The position numbers and the translations under genes are program-made. Positions 26,217-34,875 of a DNA stretch of 64,000 nucleotides are shown here, in pieces. The notes below the pieces were generated by a model, which saw nothing but the letters and a program-made list of their open reading frames with translations, searched no databases and was not told the origin of the DNA. The DNA comes from Streptomyces cinerochromogenes. GTDB lineage: Bacteria > Actinomycetota > Actinomycetes > Streptomycetales > Streptomycetaceae. The stretch is taken from the NCBI RefSeq assembly GCF_014648635.1, contig NZ_BMRM01000013.1:1-64000 (forward strand). The letters run 5' to 3'. The first letter of the stretch is position 1; every line of letters begins with the position of its first letter.

Positions 26217-27405
26217 GCGGGTCGACCATCCGCCGACGGGGGTCCGCGAGGACCCCGGCGGTTTCGACCTGGCGGCACCGGACGGCACGCGCTACCGGGT
26301 CGATCTCACCACCGGAGTCCTCGATCCGCGCAACGCGCTGCTGGCCGACCGTCTGGAGGGCCGGCGGGTGGCGGCCTTCGTCAGCCCCACCGTCGACCGG
26401 CTCCACGGCGACCGGCTGCGCGCGTACCTGGAGGCCCGCACGCCGCCGGGCCAGTGGACGCTGCACGTCATCCCCACGGGCGAGCACCACAAGACGCTCG
26501 GTGCGGCGGAGCGCGTCTGCGCCCTCGCCAAGGCGGACGGGCTGGACCGGCACGGCGTGATGCTCGCCGTCGGAGGCGGCATCGTCGCCGACGTGGTGGG
26601 CTTCGCCGCGTCGATCTACGCCCGGGGTGTCCGCTACGTCAAGGTCAACACCACCCTGGTGGGCCAGGTCGACGTCGGCGTGGGCGTCAAGACGGGCGTC
26701 AACGCCCTGCAGACGAAGAACATGTTCGGCGCCTACCACCCGGCGCACGCCTCCCTGAACGACCCCGCCTTCCTCGCGACCCTGCCGCATCGGGAGATCC
26801 GCTGCGGGCTCGCCGAGATCGTGAAGATGGCCGTGATCCTCGACGCGGACCTGTTCCGGACTCTGGAACGGCACCCGGACGCGTTCCGGCGCCCCGGGGA
26901 CGGCGGCGGGCCCGGCCCTTCCCAGGGGGATCTGGAGACCTACATCCTGCGCACGTCGATGCGTCTGATGATGGAAGAGCTGTGCCCCAACCTCGAGGAA
27001 CACGACCTGGCCCGGCTCGTCGACTTCGGCCACACCTTCAGCCCGGTCGTCGAGACGGCCGGCGGACACCGCCTGGAGCACGGTGAGGCGGTCGCCGTCG
27101 ACATGGCGCTCTCCGCGCACCTGGCCCGGCTGCTGGGCCTCGCGGACCAGGGGACCTGCGACCGGATCGTCCGGCTGCTGCGGCGCATCGGGCTGCCCGT
27201 CTTCGACCCCGCCACCTGCACCCCGGAGCTGATGGGCCAGGCCCTGCGCGCCTCCTGGCAGCGCCGGGGCCGCAAACTGCACCTCGTCGTGCCGACGGGC
27301 ATCGGCAAGGCGGCCTTCGTGGAGGAACTGGAGGACGTGCCCGGGGACGTCCTGACGGCCGCGCTCCGGGACCTCGCCTCGGAAGGGGAGCGGCACGATG
27401 CCTGA
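26197..27405 (+). CDS. acbC: Sugar phosphate cyclase, 2-epi-5-epi-valiolone synthase (AcbC-like)
   Basis: 402 aa. The ATG at 26197 has GGAGG about seven bases upstream, inside the end of malQ. The dehydroquinate-synthase fold is clear: AVGGGIVADVVGF, TTLVGQVDVGVGVKTGVN, KNMFGAYHP, and metal ligands in GLAEIVKMA, GHTFSP and RLEHGEAVA. Such enzymes cyclise sedoheptulose 7-phosphate to 2-epi-5-epi-valiolone, the first committed step of C7-cyclitol biosynthesis. The VGVGVKTGVN stretch departs from true dehydroquinate synthases, and the cluster context supports EEVS. EVS or DDGS activity cannot be excluded from motifs alone. Confidence 0.88.
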   Translation: MSGQVLERVDHPPTGVREDPGGFDLAAPDGTRYRVDLTTGVLDPRNALLADRLEGRRVAAFVSPTVDRLHGDRLRAYLEARTPPGQWTLHVIPTGEHHKTLGAAERVCALAKADGLDRHGVMLAVGGGIVADVVGFAASIYARGVRYVKVNTTLVGQVDVGVGVKTGVNALQTKNMFGAYHPAHASLNDPAFLATLPHREIRCGLAEIVKMAVILDADLFRTLERHPDAFRRPGDGGGPGPSQGDLETYILRTSMRLMMEELCPNLEEHDLARLVDFGHTFSPVVETAGGHRLEHGEAVAVDMALSAHLARLLGLADQGTCDRIVRLLRRIGLPVFDPATCTPELMGQALRASWQRRGRKLHLVVPTGIGKAAFVEELEDVPGDVLTAALRDLASEGERHDA

Positions 27406-27769
27406 GCCCGTGGTCAACCTGCGGGACCTGCTGGCGGGGAAGGAAAGGGACCACGGCGGTCTCGGCACGATCCTCGCCCACCGCGTCTTCGCCCGCCGGC
27501 CCGGCGGTACGGGCGCGGACTTCATCGACCTGGCCGTCCTGCCGCCGGGCACCTCGATCGGCCGGCACCGGCACGGCGCCGACCGCGAGACCTACGTCGT
27601 GCTCGACGGCGGCGGACTGATGTACCGGGACGGCGAGGAGTTCCGGGTGGGCCCCGGCGACGTCGTCGTCAACGACCCCCACGGGGAACACGGACTGCTC
27701 AACGACGGTGAGCGGGACCTGAGGCTGCTCGTCTTCGAGGAGGGACCGGGTGAGCGGCGTGCCGGCTGA
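27398..27769 (+). CDS. Small cupin-domain protein
   Basis: 123 aa. A single cupin barrel with motif 1 SIGRHRHGADRETYVVLDG (metal ligands two His and Glu) and motif 2 GPGDVVVNDPHGEHGL. It overlaps the cyclase gene by 8 bp and the ROK kinase gene by 20 bp, so it is an integral part of the operon. Possible roles are epimerase or isomerase of a cyclitol intermediate, or sugar sensor. I do not recognise a counterpart in the acb cluster, and no other gene here resembles the AcbO 2-epimerase. Confidence 0.8.
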   Translation: MPEPVVNLRDLLAGKERDHGGLGTILAHRVFARRPGGTGADFIDLAVLPPGTSIGRHRHGADRETYVVLDGGGLMYRDGEEFRVGPGDVVVNDPHGEHGLLNDGERDLRLLVFEEGPGERRAG

Positions 27770-28790
27770 CAACGACTTCACCGTGCTCGACGTGGGCGGC
27801 ACCACGCTCCGGGTGGGCACCTACGACCCCGCGACGGGCGCCCTGTCCCGGGTGCGCCGGATCCCGGTCGACGGCATGCACCGCGACCCCGGCGCCCCGG
27901 TTGCGGTGCTGCAGCGGCGGGTGGTGGAGCAGATCGTGCGGGAGGTCGGCGCGCACACGGGCGGACGGCCGCCGCGGGCACTGGGCGTGGCCTTCGCCGG
28001 TCCCATCACGGCCGCCGGGCTCGTGCTGGCCGCCCCCACCGTCTGGGGGCGGCGCGGAGACCCCCTGCCGCTGGGCGACCTGCTGACGGAGCGGACCGGC
28101 GCACCGGCCGTCGTGGTGAACGACCTGACGGCGGCGGCCTGGCGGTACGCCGCCGGCGAACCCGGGGACTTCTGCCTGCTCACCGTCAGCTCCGGCATCG
28201 GGAACAAGGTGTTCCGCGGGGGTGAGGTCCTGGTGGACGCCGACGGTCACGGCGGTGAGCTGGGCCACTGGGTCTGCGACCTCTCCCCCGACGCGCCGCT
28301 GTGCGACTGCGGCGGGCGCGGGCACCTGGGCGCCATCGCCTCCGGGCGCGGCGTCCTCGCCGCCACGCGCCGGGCCGCGCGGGCCGACGGGGCCGCCTTC
28401 CGCGGCTCCCGGCTCGGCGCCCTGTGCGAGGGCCGCACGGAGCGGATCGACAACCGGGCCGTCGCCGAGGCGGTCCGCGCGGGCGATCCCTTCGCCACGG
28501 AGGTGCTGCGCGGCACGGTGACGCCCCTGGCCCAGGCGGTCAGCGGGGTGTTCGGCTCGATCGGGGTGTGCCGCTACATCCTGATGGGCGGCTTCGCGCT
28601 GGCGGTCGGCGAGCCCTACCGGCGCCTGCTGGTGGCCGAGTTGCAGCGGCTGGGCTGCTTCGGCCTCGGCCCGGGACAGATCGACGCGATGGTGTCGCTC
28701 GGGGTCGCCGACGACGACCACGGACTGATCGGCGTGGGCCGGCTGCTGGCGGACCGCACACCGGTCTCCCTCGCCCGGGGGGCGTCGTGA
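27750..28790 (+). CDS. acbM: ROK-family kinase, AcbM-like C7-cyclitol 7-kinase
   Basis: 346 aa, GTG start with GAGGAGG upstream. ROK features: LDVGGTTLRVGTY for ATP phosphate, NDLTAAAWR with the catalytic Asp, GGELGHW and the zinc-type motif CDCGGRGHL, where the last Cys of the usual CxCGxxGC is His. AcbM phosphorylates 2-epi-5-epi-valiolone at O-7, directly after AcbC. Its position two genes after the cyclase supports this. A generic glucokinase is the alternative. Coupled by GTGA to the next gene. Confidence 0.75.
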   Translation: MSGVPADNDFTVLDVGGTTLRVGTYDPATGALSRVRRIPVDGMHRDPGAPVAVLQRRVVEQIVREVGAHTGGRPPRALGVAFAGPITAAGLVLAAPTVWGRRGDPLPLGDLLTERTGAPAVVVNDLTAAAWRYAAGEPGDFCLLTVSSGIGNKVFRGGEVLVDADGHGGELGHWVCDLSPDAPLCDCGGRGHLGAIASGRGVLAATRRAARADGAAFRGSRLGALCEGRTERIDNRAVAEAVRAGDPFATEVLRGTVTPLAQAVSGVFGSIGVCRYILMGGFALAVGEPYRRLLVAELQRLGCFGLGPGQIDAMVSLGVADDDHGLIGVGRLLADRTPVSLARGAS

Positions 28791-29716
28791 CCGGTGACGG
28801 CACCCTCATCGTGGGCAGCGGCCTGATCGGCACCGCGACCGCCCGGCGGCTGGCCGCGGCCGGCGAGCACGTGACGCTCGTCTCGCGCCGACCTGCGGCC
28901 CTGCCCGCCGAGGCGTACGGGGCCCGCTGGTGTGCGCTGGACGCCACCGACCCCGAGGCCTGCCGACGGCTGCTCGACGACCTGCGGCCCGGACGGATCG
29001 TCCTGGTGCACGGGCCGTCCGACGTCACCTGGTGCGAGGACCACCCGGACGAGGCACGGGCCGCGCACGTCGCCGTGGCCGACACCTTCGCCGCCCTGGC
29101 ACCGCACGCGCGGATCGTCCTGGTCTCCACGGACAACGTCTTCGGCGGCGACTCGGCGCACCACACGGAGAGCACGGCCGTCTCGCCGGCGAACGCCTAC
29201 GGCCGCGCGAAGCTGGCGGCGGAGGAAGCGCTGCTCGCCGAGGCACCCCGGGCCGTGGCCCTGCGGGTCAGTCTGGTCTACGGCCACGAGCCGGCCGACG
29301 CGGGCAAGTGGCTCAACTTCTTCGCCGCCTGCGCCCACCGCCTGCTGCGCGGCGAGCGGATCGAGGCCCCCGACGACCACTGGACGACGCCGGTGCTCCT
29401 GGACGACGTCGCGGAGGTGACGGCGGCGCTCCTTGACGCCGGGCACCCGCTGCCCCCGGTGCTCCACCTGGGCGGCCCGGACCGCGTCACGCGCGCCGAG
29501 TGGGCGGGCGTCATCGCGCGGGCGGTGGGGGCACCGGCGGACCTGGTGACGCCCGTACCGCGGGCCCGCACCCGCTACGCGTCCCGCCCGGTGAACGCCT
29601 GCCTCACCAGTGAGGTGCTGGCGACCCTGCCCGCCACCGAGGCCATCCGGGTCCGGGGGGTGTGCGAGGGAGCGCGCCTGCTGGCGTCCGCGTTCGCCGG
29701 CCCGCCGGCCGTCTGA
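28787..29716 (+). CDS. RmlD-like NAD(P)-dependent reductase
   Basis: 309 aa, GTG start overlapping the kinase stop. An extended SDR: LIVGSGLIGTATA, LVSTDNVFGG and the YGRAKLAAE Tyr-Lys pair. The whole sequence resembles dTDP-4-dehydrorhamnose reductase. In this cluster it could reduce a keto-cyclitol (the role of AcbL/AcbN) or a nucleotide keto-sugar. Which of these it does is not decided by sequence. Last gene of the continuously overlapping block. Confidence 0.75.
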   Translation: MTGDGTLIVGSGLIGTATARRLAAAGEHVTLVSRRPAALPAEAYGARWCALDATDPEACRRLLDDLRPGRIVLVHGPSDVTWCEDHPDEARAAHVAVADTFAALAPHARIVLVSTDNVFGGDSAHHTESTAVSPANAYGRAKLAAEEALLAEAPRAVALRVSLVYGHEPADAGKWLNFFAACAHRLLRGERIEAPDDHWTTPVLLDDVAEVTAALLDAGHPLPPVLHLGGPDRVTRAEWAGVIARAVGAPADLVTPVPRARTRYASRPVNACLTSEVLATLPATEAIRVRGVCEGARLLASAFAGPPAV

Positions 29717-29739
29717 TCCCGTCTCTGCGAGGAGCCCCC

Positions 29740-29844
29740 GTGGCCACAGCGCCCACCCGTTTCCGGCACGCCCGGCCCTGTCCCGTACGACCGGTCCCCC
29801 CACGCCGTGCCCCCGGCACCCACCTTTCGACGGAGCGACCATGA
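29740..29844 (+). CDS. 34-aa Pro/Arg-rich leader frame coupled to the GMC oxidoreductase
   Basis: GTG at 29740 follows GAGGAG at five bases and gives a 34-residue frame (MATAPTRFRHARPCPVRP..., ending STERP). Its TGA overlaps the GMC ATG by 4 bp. It fills nearly all of the 124-bp gap after the reductase gene. Composition is rich in Pro and Arg; no homologue is known to me. Confidence 0.45.
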   Translation: MATAPTRFRHARPCPVRPVPPRRAPGTHLSTERP

Positions 29845-31331
29845 CGACTTCCTCCCTCCTGTCCGGCCATGACGTCGTCGTCCTCGGCGGCGGGGTGGCG
29901 GGGTGCGTGCTGGCGGCACGCCTCAGTGAGGACCCCGGCCGTTCCGTGTGCCTGGTGGAGGCGGGGCCCGACTACGGGCCGCAACAGCGGAACTGGCCGG
30001 AGAAGATCCTGAACGCCCGTGCCCTGCCCCGCGACGACGTGTGGGAGCGGCACACGGCGTTCTACCGCATCCGGGCCCGGGTGCTGGGCGGCTCGTCGTG
30101 CATCAACGGCGCCTGGAACACGTGGGGGTCGCACGCGGACCACGCGGAGTGGACGCGAGCGGGCGGTGAGCGGTGGTCGGCCGACGCGCTGGAACCGTAC
30201 CGGCTGCGGGCGGTGGAACGCATGGGGCTGCACGCCGTCCCCGACGCCGAACTGTCCGCCTGGGCCTCGGCCGCCCTGACCGCCGCGCGCGAACTCGGGT
30301 ACCCGGAGGTGGACATGGGGGTCCCCGGCTCGCCCGGGTACGGCAGGCCTCTCCTCAACGCCGCCGACGGAGTGCGCCGGAACGCCGCCCTCGCCTACCT
30401 GGACCCGGCGACCCGGGCGCGGCCGAACCTGACGGTCCTCGGCGACGCCCTGGTGGACCGGCTCGCGATACGGGCCGGCCGGGTGTCCGGCGTGCACATC
30501 GTCCTGGACGGTGCACCGGTGACCCTGGAGGCCGACACCTGCGTACTGGCGTCCGGCACCTTCGGCTCCCCCACCGTGCTGATGCGCAGCGGCATCGGTC
30601 CCGCCGCGCACCTGAAGGAGAACGGGATCCGCTGCGAGGTGGATCTGCCGGGTGTCGGCGCCAACCTGTCGGACCAGCCCGGTGTCTTCGTGCCCTTGGT
30701 GCCCACGGACCACCTGAACAGGGCGCTGGCGGCCAAGGAGTCGGCCGGGGAACTGTACGTCAGCCGCATGCTGGTCCGGGCCGCCAGCGAGTACTGCCCG
30801 GACGGGGCGTGGGACCTGCACCTGCTGCCCACCGCCGGACCGCCGCTGTTCGGGAAGCTTCCGCCCGGACAGTACGAGGCGGGAATCTCCGCGTTCCTGA
30901 TGAAGCCCGTTTCGCGCGGACACGTCCGGCTCCGCTCGGCCGATCCGCTGGAGCCCCCCGAGATCGATCCTGCCTTCCTGACCGATCCGGCCGGCCGGGA
31001 CGTCGCCGTGGTCCGGGCGGGGCTGGAGAAGGCGGCGGAACTGGCCGCGGCCATGGAGCCGCTGGCCCGTCCGGCGGACGGCACACCGGTCCACGCGCGC
31101 CCCGCGGCCGACCTGCGGGCCCGGGTGGGGACCTACTGGCACCCGGTGGGAACCTGCGCCATGGGTCCGGCGGACGACCCGCGGTCGGTGGTCGACGGGC
31201 AGGGCGCCGTCCACGGTGTGTCGGGGCTGCGCGTCGCCGACGCCTCCGTCCTGCCGACCGTGCCCGCCGCCAACACACAACTGCCGGTCCTCGCCCTCGC
31301 CGAGATGCTCGCCGACACCCTGCGCGCCTGA
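29841..31331 (+). CDS. GMC-family FAD oxidoreductase
   Basis: 496 aa. ATG at 29841 with GGAG five bases upstream. FAD-binding VVLGGGVAGCVLAARL, GMC signature GGSSCINGAWNTWGS, second signature near VLASGTFGSPTVLMRSGIGP, and the catalytic-base region TYWHPVGTCAMG with NTQLPVLALAE at the end. Such enzymes oxidise alcohols, often sugars or polyols, passing electrons to O2 or another acceptor. No signal peptide is visible. Presumably it acts on a cyclitol hydroxyl, taking part of the oxidation/reduction steps that AcbL and AcbN carry out elsewhere. Confidence 0.85.
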   Translation: MTTSSLLSGHDVVVLGGGVAGCVLAARLSEDPGRSVCLVEAGPDYGPQQRNWPEKILNARALPRDDVWERHTAFYRIRARVLGGSSCINGAWNTWGSHADHAEWTRAGGERWSADALEPYRLRAVERMGLHAVPDAELSAWASAALTAARELGYPEVDMGVPGSPGYGRPLLNAADGVRRNAALAYLDPATRARPNLTVLGDALVDRLAIRAGRVSGVHIVLDGAPVTLEADTCVLASGTFGSPTVLMRSGIGPAAHLKENGIRCEVDLPGVGANLSDQPGVFVPLVPTDHLNRALAAKESAGELYVSRMLVRAASEYCPDGAWDLHLLPTAGPPLFGKLPPGQYEAGISAFLMKPVSRGHVRLRSADPLEPPEIDPAFLTDPAGRDVAVVRAGLEKAAELAAAMEPLARPADGTPVHARPAADLRARVGTYWHPVGTCAMGPADDPRSVVDGQGAVHGVSGLRVADASVLPTVPAANTQLPVLALAEMLADTLRA

Positions 31332-31369
31332 CCGGCCTTCCACCGACCGCACCCACCACGGAGACAGCC

Positions 31370-32314
31370 ATGGCGGCAGAGACAGACATACGCGCGCACC
31401 ACCTGGTCTACGGCTGCATGGGGCTCGGCGGCGGCTGGGACACGACGCCGTACACGGCCGAGCACATCCACCAGGCCGAAATCGCCGTCGAGGCGGCCCT
31501 GGCCGCCGGCATCACGGCTTTCGACCACGCCGACATCTACCGGTACGGCAAGTCGGAGGCCGTGTTCGGCGAGGTCCTGTCCCGCAGCCCCGGGCTGCGG
31601 GAACGCGTCGTCGTCCAGACCAAGTGCGGTATCCGGCTGCCCGACGGTGACCGGCCCGGGCACTACGACCTGCGGGGAACCAGCATCGTACGGCGGGTCG
31701 AGGAGAGCCTCGTCCGGTTGCGCACCGACTTCCTCGACGTCCTCCTCCTGCACCGGCCCGACCCTCTCGCCGATGTGCGGGAGGTCGGCGCCGCGCTGAC
31801 CTCCCTGCACGCCCAGGGCTTGGTGCGGCAGTTCGGCGTCTCCAACATGAACGGCCCGCAGATCGCCGCCCTGCAGGCCCACATGGACCTCCCGCTGGTC
31901 GTCAGCCAACTGGAGATGAGCCTGGACCGGCGCGACTGGGTGGAGTCGGGCGTCCTGTTCAACACGGCGGACGCCGCAGGGAACGGCTTCGCGCCCGGCA
32001 CGCTGGAGTGGTGCGCGGCCAACGGCGTCCGGCTCCAGGCGTGGAGCCCGCTCGCCCGGGGCCGGCTGACCTCCCACGCGGACACGCGGGTGAACCGGCT
32101 CGTCGCCGAACTCGCCCGGCGTAAGGGCACCACACCGGAGAGCATCCTCCTGTGGTGGCTCCAGCGCCATCCGGCGGGCATCGCCCCGGTCGTCGGCACC
32201 ACCCGCCCCGATCGCATCAGCGCCTGCGCGGACGCGGTGCACCGCCGACCGGACCTCACCCACGAGGAGTGGTACGAGCTGTGGGTCACCGCACGCGGCA
32301 TCCCCCTGCCCTGA
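31370..32314 (+). CDS. Aldo/keto reductase
   Basis: 314 aa, ATG with CGGAG seven bases upstream. The tetrad is visible: Asp and Tyr in HADIYRYGKSEA, Lys in VVQTKCGI and His in LLLHRPDP; the NADPH-binding end has VVGTTRPDR. It resembles YdhF-type oxidoreductases. Thirty-eight bases after the GMC gene and the last gene of the operon. Likely partner of the GMC enzyme in an oxidation/reduction of a cyclitol, by inference. Confidence 0.85.
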   Translation: MAAETDIRAHHLVYGCMGLGGGWDTTPYTAEHIHQAEIAVEAALAAGITAFDHADIYRYGKSEAVFGEVLSRSPGLRERVVVQTKCGIRLPDGDRPGHYDLRGTSIVRRVEESLVRLRTDFLDVLLLHRPDPLADVREVGAALTSLHAQGLVRQFGVSNMNGPQIAALQAHMDLPLVVSQLEMSLDRRDWVESGVLFNTADAAGNGFAPGTLEWCAANGVRLQAWSPLARGRLTSHADTRVNRLVAELARRKGTTPESILLWWLQRHPAGIAPVVGTTRPDRISACADAVHRRPDLTHEEWYELWVTARGIPLP

Positions 32315-32433
32315 GCAGATCTCTCCCGGTCGGTCCGCAGTGAGGTGTTCGGCGCCCCGGAGCCGGCCCCAGGGCCCCGACGCCGGCCGCCGCAGGCACA
32401 GGCGCGACGCTGCCGGAGACACCGCCGGAGGGG

Positions 32434-32470
32434 GGCGCCGGCGTGCAGGAGGAAGCTTGCGCCCGGCGCC
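32434..32470. terminator. Possible terminator between converging genes
   Basis: GGCGCCGG (32434-32441) pairs with CCGGCGCC (32463-32470), with partial extra pairing inside. It lies in the 209-bp gap where the biosynthetic operon meets the leftward phosphatase gene. Weaker than the other hairpins in the window. Confidence 0.4.
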
Positions 32471-32523
32471 CGCTTCAGGAGTCGCGGTTGGATCCGGCCC
32501 GCGAAACCCCTGCGATCACCGCA

Positions 32524-33324
32524 CTAGCCGCGGCCGCGTATCAGCGACATCAGCAGCCCGTGGGTCTCGTCGTCGGCGGCGGCCACGAGCCCACGGCCGC
32601 CCTCACCGATCGGGGCGCCGTCGATCCCGGTGACAACGCAGCCTGCCGCCCGGCACAGAGCGATGCCGGCCGCGAAATGAACGCTGCCGGAGAGGTCACC
32701 GCCATCGGTGACGTACGCGGCACGCTTGCCCGCAGCGACCCAGGCCAGCGCCAGCGTCGTGGATACGACGCGCGGCCGGAAGCGTTCGACGAACCCGGGG
32801 TGGGCCAGCAGGTCCACGGCCCGGAATCCGGGCGCACCCGGGAACGGCGGATCCAGGTTGACGTCCACCAATCGGCTGGCGGGCGAGGGCGTCAGCAGAG
32901 CGTCGTCGGGCCCGTCGTGCCGCACGCGGGCCGTCACCCCGTCGGTGAAGAAGACCTCGCCGCTGAAGGGATCGGCCACCGCCGCGGCCCCGCCGCACAG
33001 CGCCACGTTGACGGCGACCAGCGTGGTGCCGACGGCGTAGTTCAACGTGCCGCACAGGGGGTCCACCAGCCACTGGCGCACCGCGTCGGCCGCTCCCTGC
33101 TGCCCGCCTTCCTCGCCCAGCACGGCGTCATCGGGCCGTGCGGCACGGATGACGTCGAGGATCGCTTTCTCGGCCTCCAGGTCGGCCACGGTGGCAAAGT
33201 CCCCGGCACCCTTGTCCAGGCGGTGGAGCCGCCGGCCGTACAGGGAGCGGACCACGTCCGCACCAGCCCGCGCCCCGGCTGTCGCCACCGCGGCATCGTC
33301 GGCACCCGCGTAGGAGTTGATCAC
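32524..33324 (-). CDS. Inositol monophosphatase-family protein with altered metal ligands
   Basis: 266 aa, GTG start, TAG stop. GEEGG and DPLCGTLNYA match the two family motifs, but the second Asp of the usual DPxDGT is Cys. In the C-terminal motif the usual Trp-Asp is Val-His (GSVHFAAG). Both changed residues normally bind catalytic Mg2+. The protein may be a conserved subfamily with another metal set or a non-catalytic role. It converges on the biosynthetic operon and is not clearly part of it. Confidence 0.8.
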   Translation of the reverse strand: MINSYAGADDAAVATAGARAGADVVRSLYGRRLHRLDKGAGDFATVADLEAEKAILDVIRAARPDDAVLGEEGGQQGAADAVRQWLVDPLCGTLNYAVGTTLVAVNVALCGGAAAVADPFSGEVFFTDGVTARVRHDGPDDALLTPSPASRLVDVNLDPPFPGAPGFRAVDLLAHPGFVERFRPRVVSTTLALAWVAAGKRAAYVTDGGDLSGSVHFAAGIALCRAAGCVVTGIDGAPIGEGGRGLVAAADDETHGLLMSLIRGRG

Positions 33325-33408
33325 GCCTGGAGCCTATCGAGGCGAAGCCGACGCCCCGGCGGCGCCCCGGTCGCCGGCCTCACGCACCGGGCACCGCGCC
33401 AGGCCGTT

Positions 33409-34650
33409 TCACCGGGTCGTGCTGCCCGCGACCCACTCGCTCCACGGCATGTTCCAGTCGCTGAGGCCGTTGTCCGGCGCCGGCGTGGCCTTGTCCGCGG
33501 AGTTCTTGACGATCACCACGTCACCGATCATCGAGTTGTCGAAGAACCACGCGGCGGGCTGCTTGCCGTCGGTGCCGCCCCTGACGTCCTTCAGGCCCAC
33601 GCAGCCGTGGCTGGTGTTGGCGTTGCCGAAGACCGAGTCCGCGCCCCAGTAGTTGCCGTGGATGAACGTGCCCGAGTCGGTCAGACGCATGGCGTGCGGT
33701 ACGGCCTCGATGTTGTACGAGGGCTTGCCGTCCTTCTCGGTGAGGCCGACGCTCGCACCGTTCATACGGATGTGCCGGAACTTCTCGGAGACGACCATCT
33801 GACCGTTGTACGTCGGGTGCTCGGAGCTGCCGGAAGAGATCGGGATGGTCTTGATCGTCTTGCCGTTCCGGACGACGGTCATCTTCTTCGTCGCGGCGTC
33901 GACCGTGCTGATCTGGCTCCGGCCGATCTTGAACGTGACCGTCTTCCGGACGCCGTCGAGGGAGAGCTTGACGGTGACGGTCGAGCCGGGCTTCCAGTAG
34001 TGCTCGGGGCGGAAGTCCAGGCGGCCGTCGTTGAGCCAGTGGCCGACGACCCGCTGGCCGCTGCTGGAACTGACCTGGATCTCCGACTCCACGGCGGCCT
34101 TGTCGCTGATCGCCGTGTCGAAGTTGACCGACACCGGCATGCCCACGCCGACGGTCGAGCCGTTCAGGGGCGAGACGTGCCCGATGAAGTTGTTGGCCGG
34201 GGAGACGGTGGTGATCGTCGCGTTCTCGGTGGCGGGACGCCCCTCGGTGTCCACGGCCTCGGCGGCGATCTGGTACTTGGTGGCCCGCTCCAGCCGGCCG
34301 TCCAGCTTCCAGGAGGTGCCGTCCGGCGACAGGGTGCCCCGGATCTCGGCACCGGTCGCGACGGCGGTCATGGTCACCTTGGTGAGCTTGCCGTTGCCGA
34401 CAGTGACCTGGACGGGGCCGTCGAGCCCGACCTTGTGGGCGCCGTGCCCGGGCGTGATCCTTATTCGGGCGTCGGAAGCGTCCGGTGCGACCGTCCGACC
34501 CGCCTGCGCCTGGGGCTGCGGGGGGTTCCCGGCGTCGTCGGGGCCGGTCGCGGCGTTGCTGGTACCGCCGAGGGCCGTGACTGCGAGTACGCCGCCGAGT
34601 ACGCCGGCCGCGGTCACCAGCCCGGTGCGTCGTTTACGTACCGTGATCAA
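33409..34650 (-). CDS. L,D-transpeptidase with N-terminal Ig-like domains
   Basis: 413 aa from TTG 34650, chosen because GGGAG lies six bases upstream; an in-frame GTG at 34668 has no ribosome site and would add six residues. A signal/anchor segment (GLVTAAGVLGGVLAVTALGG) comes first, then Ig-like beta domains (about 60-250). The YkuD domain has the His in FIHGNYWG and the catalytic Cys in SHGCVGL. It makes 3-3 peptidoglycan cross-links or attaches proteins at the cell wall. No lipobox Cys is seen. Confidence 0.9.
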   Translation of the reverse strand: MITVRKRRTGLVTAAGVLGGVLAVTALGGTSNAATGPDDAGNPPQPQAQAGRTVAPDASDARIRITPGHGAHKVGLDGPVQVTVGNGKLTKVTMTAVATGAEIRGTLSPDGTSWKLDGRLERATKYQIAAEAVDTEGRPATENATITTVSPANNFIGHVSPLNGSTVGVGMPVSVNFDTAISDKAAVESEIQVSSSSGQRVVGHWLNDGRLDFRPEHYWKPGSTVTVKLSLDGVRKTVTFKIGRSQISTVDAATKKMTVVRNGKTIKTIPISSGSSEHPTYNGQMVVSEKFRHIRMNGASVGLTEKDGKPSYNIEAVPHAMRLTDSGTFIHGNYWGADSVFGNANTSHGCVGLKDVRGGTDGKQPAAWFFDNSMIGDVVIVKNSADKATPAPDNGLSDWNMPWSEWVAGSTTR

Positions 34651-34875
34651 ACGCTTCTCCCATGCCACTGGTTTTTACACACGTGCGAACTGAGCGCCTT
34701 GCGGCGCACATAGTCCCCAACCAGTTATAGGCAGGTATCCATCCAGAAACGAGTTGTTGTGGCGAAGGGCACGAAACGCCGATTACGTCGCATATGCGTC
34801 CCGTCACAGTGCGCCGTCACAGCGCGCTTCCTCCCGCCCGGTGCGAGACGGGCGGGATCCGGAAGCGTGCGCGCC

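Noticed and set aside
20746..26288. Long minus-strand frames under the glycosyltransferase and malQ genes
   Set aside because: Composition is Arg/Pro/Gly-rich without motifs; the plus-strand genes are complete and overlap in operon fashion.
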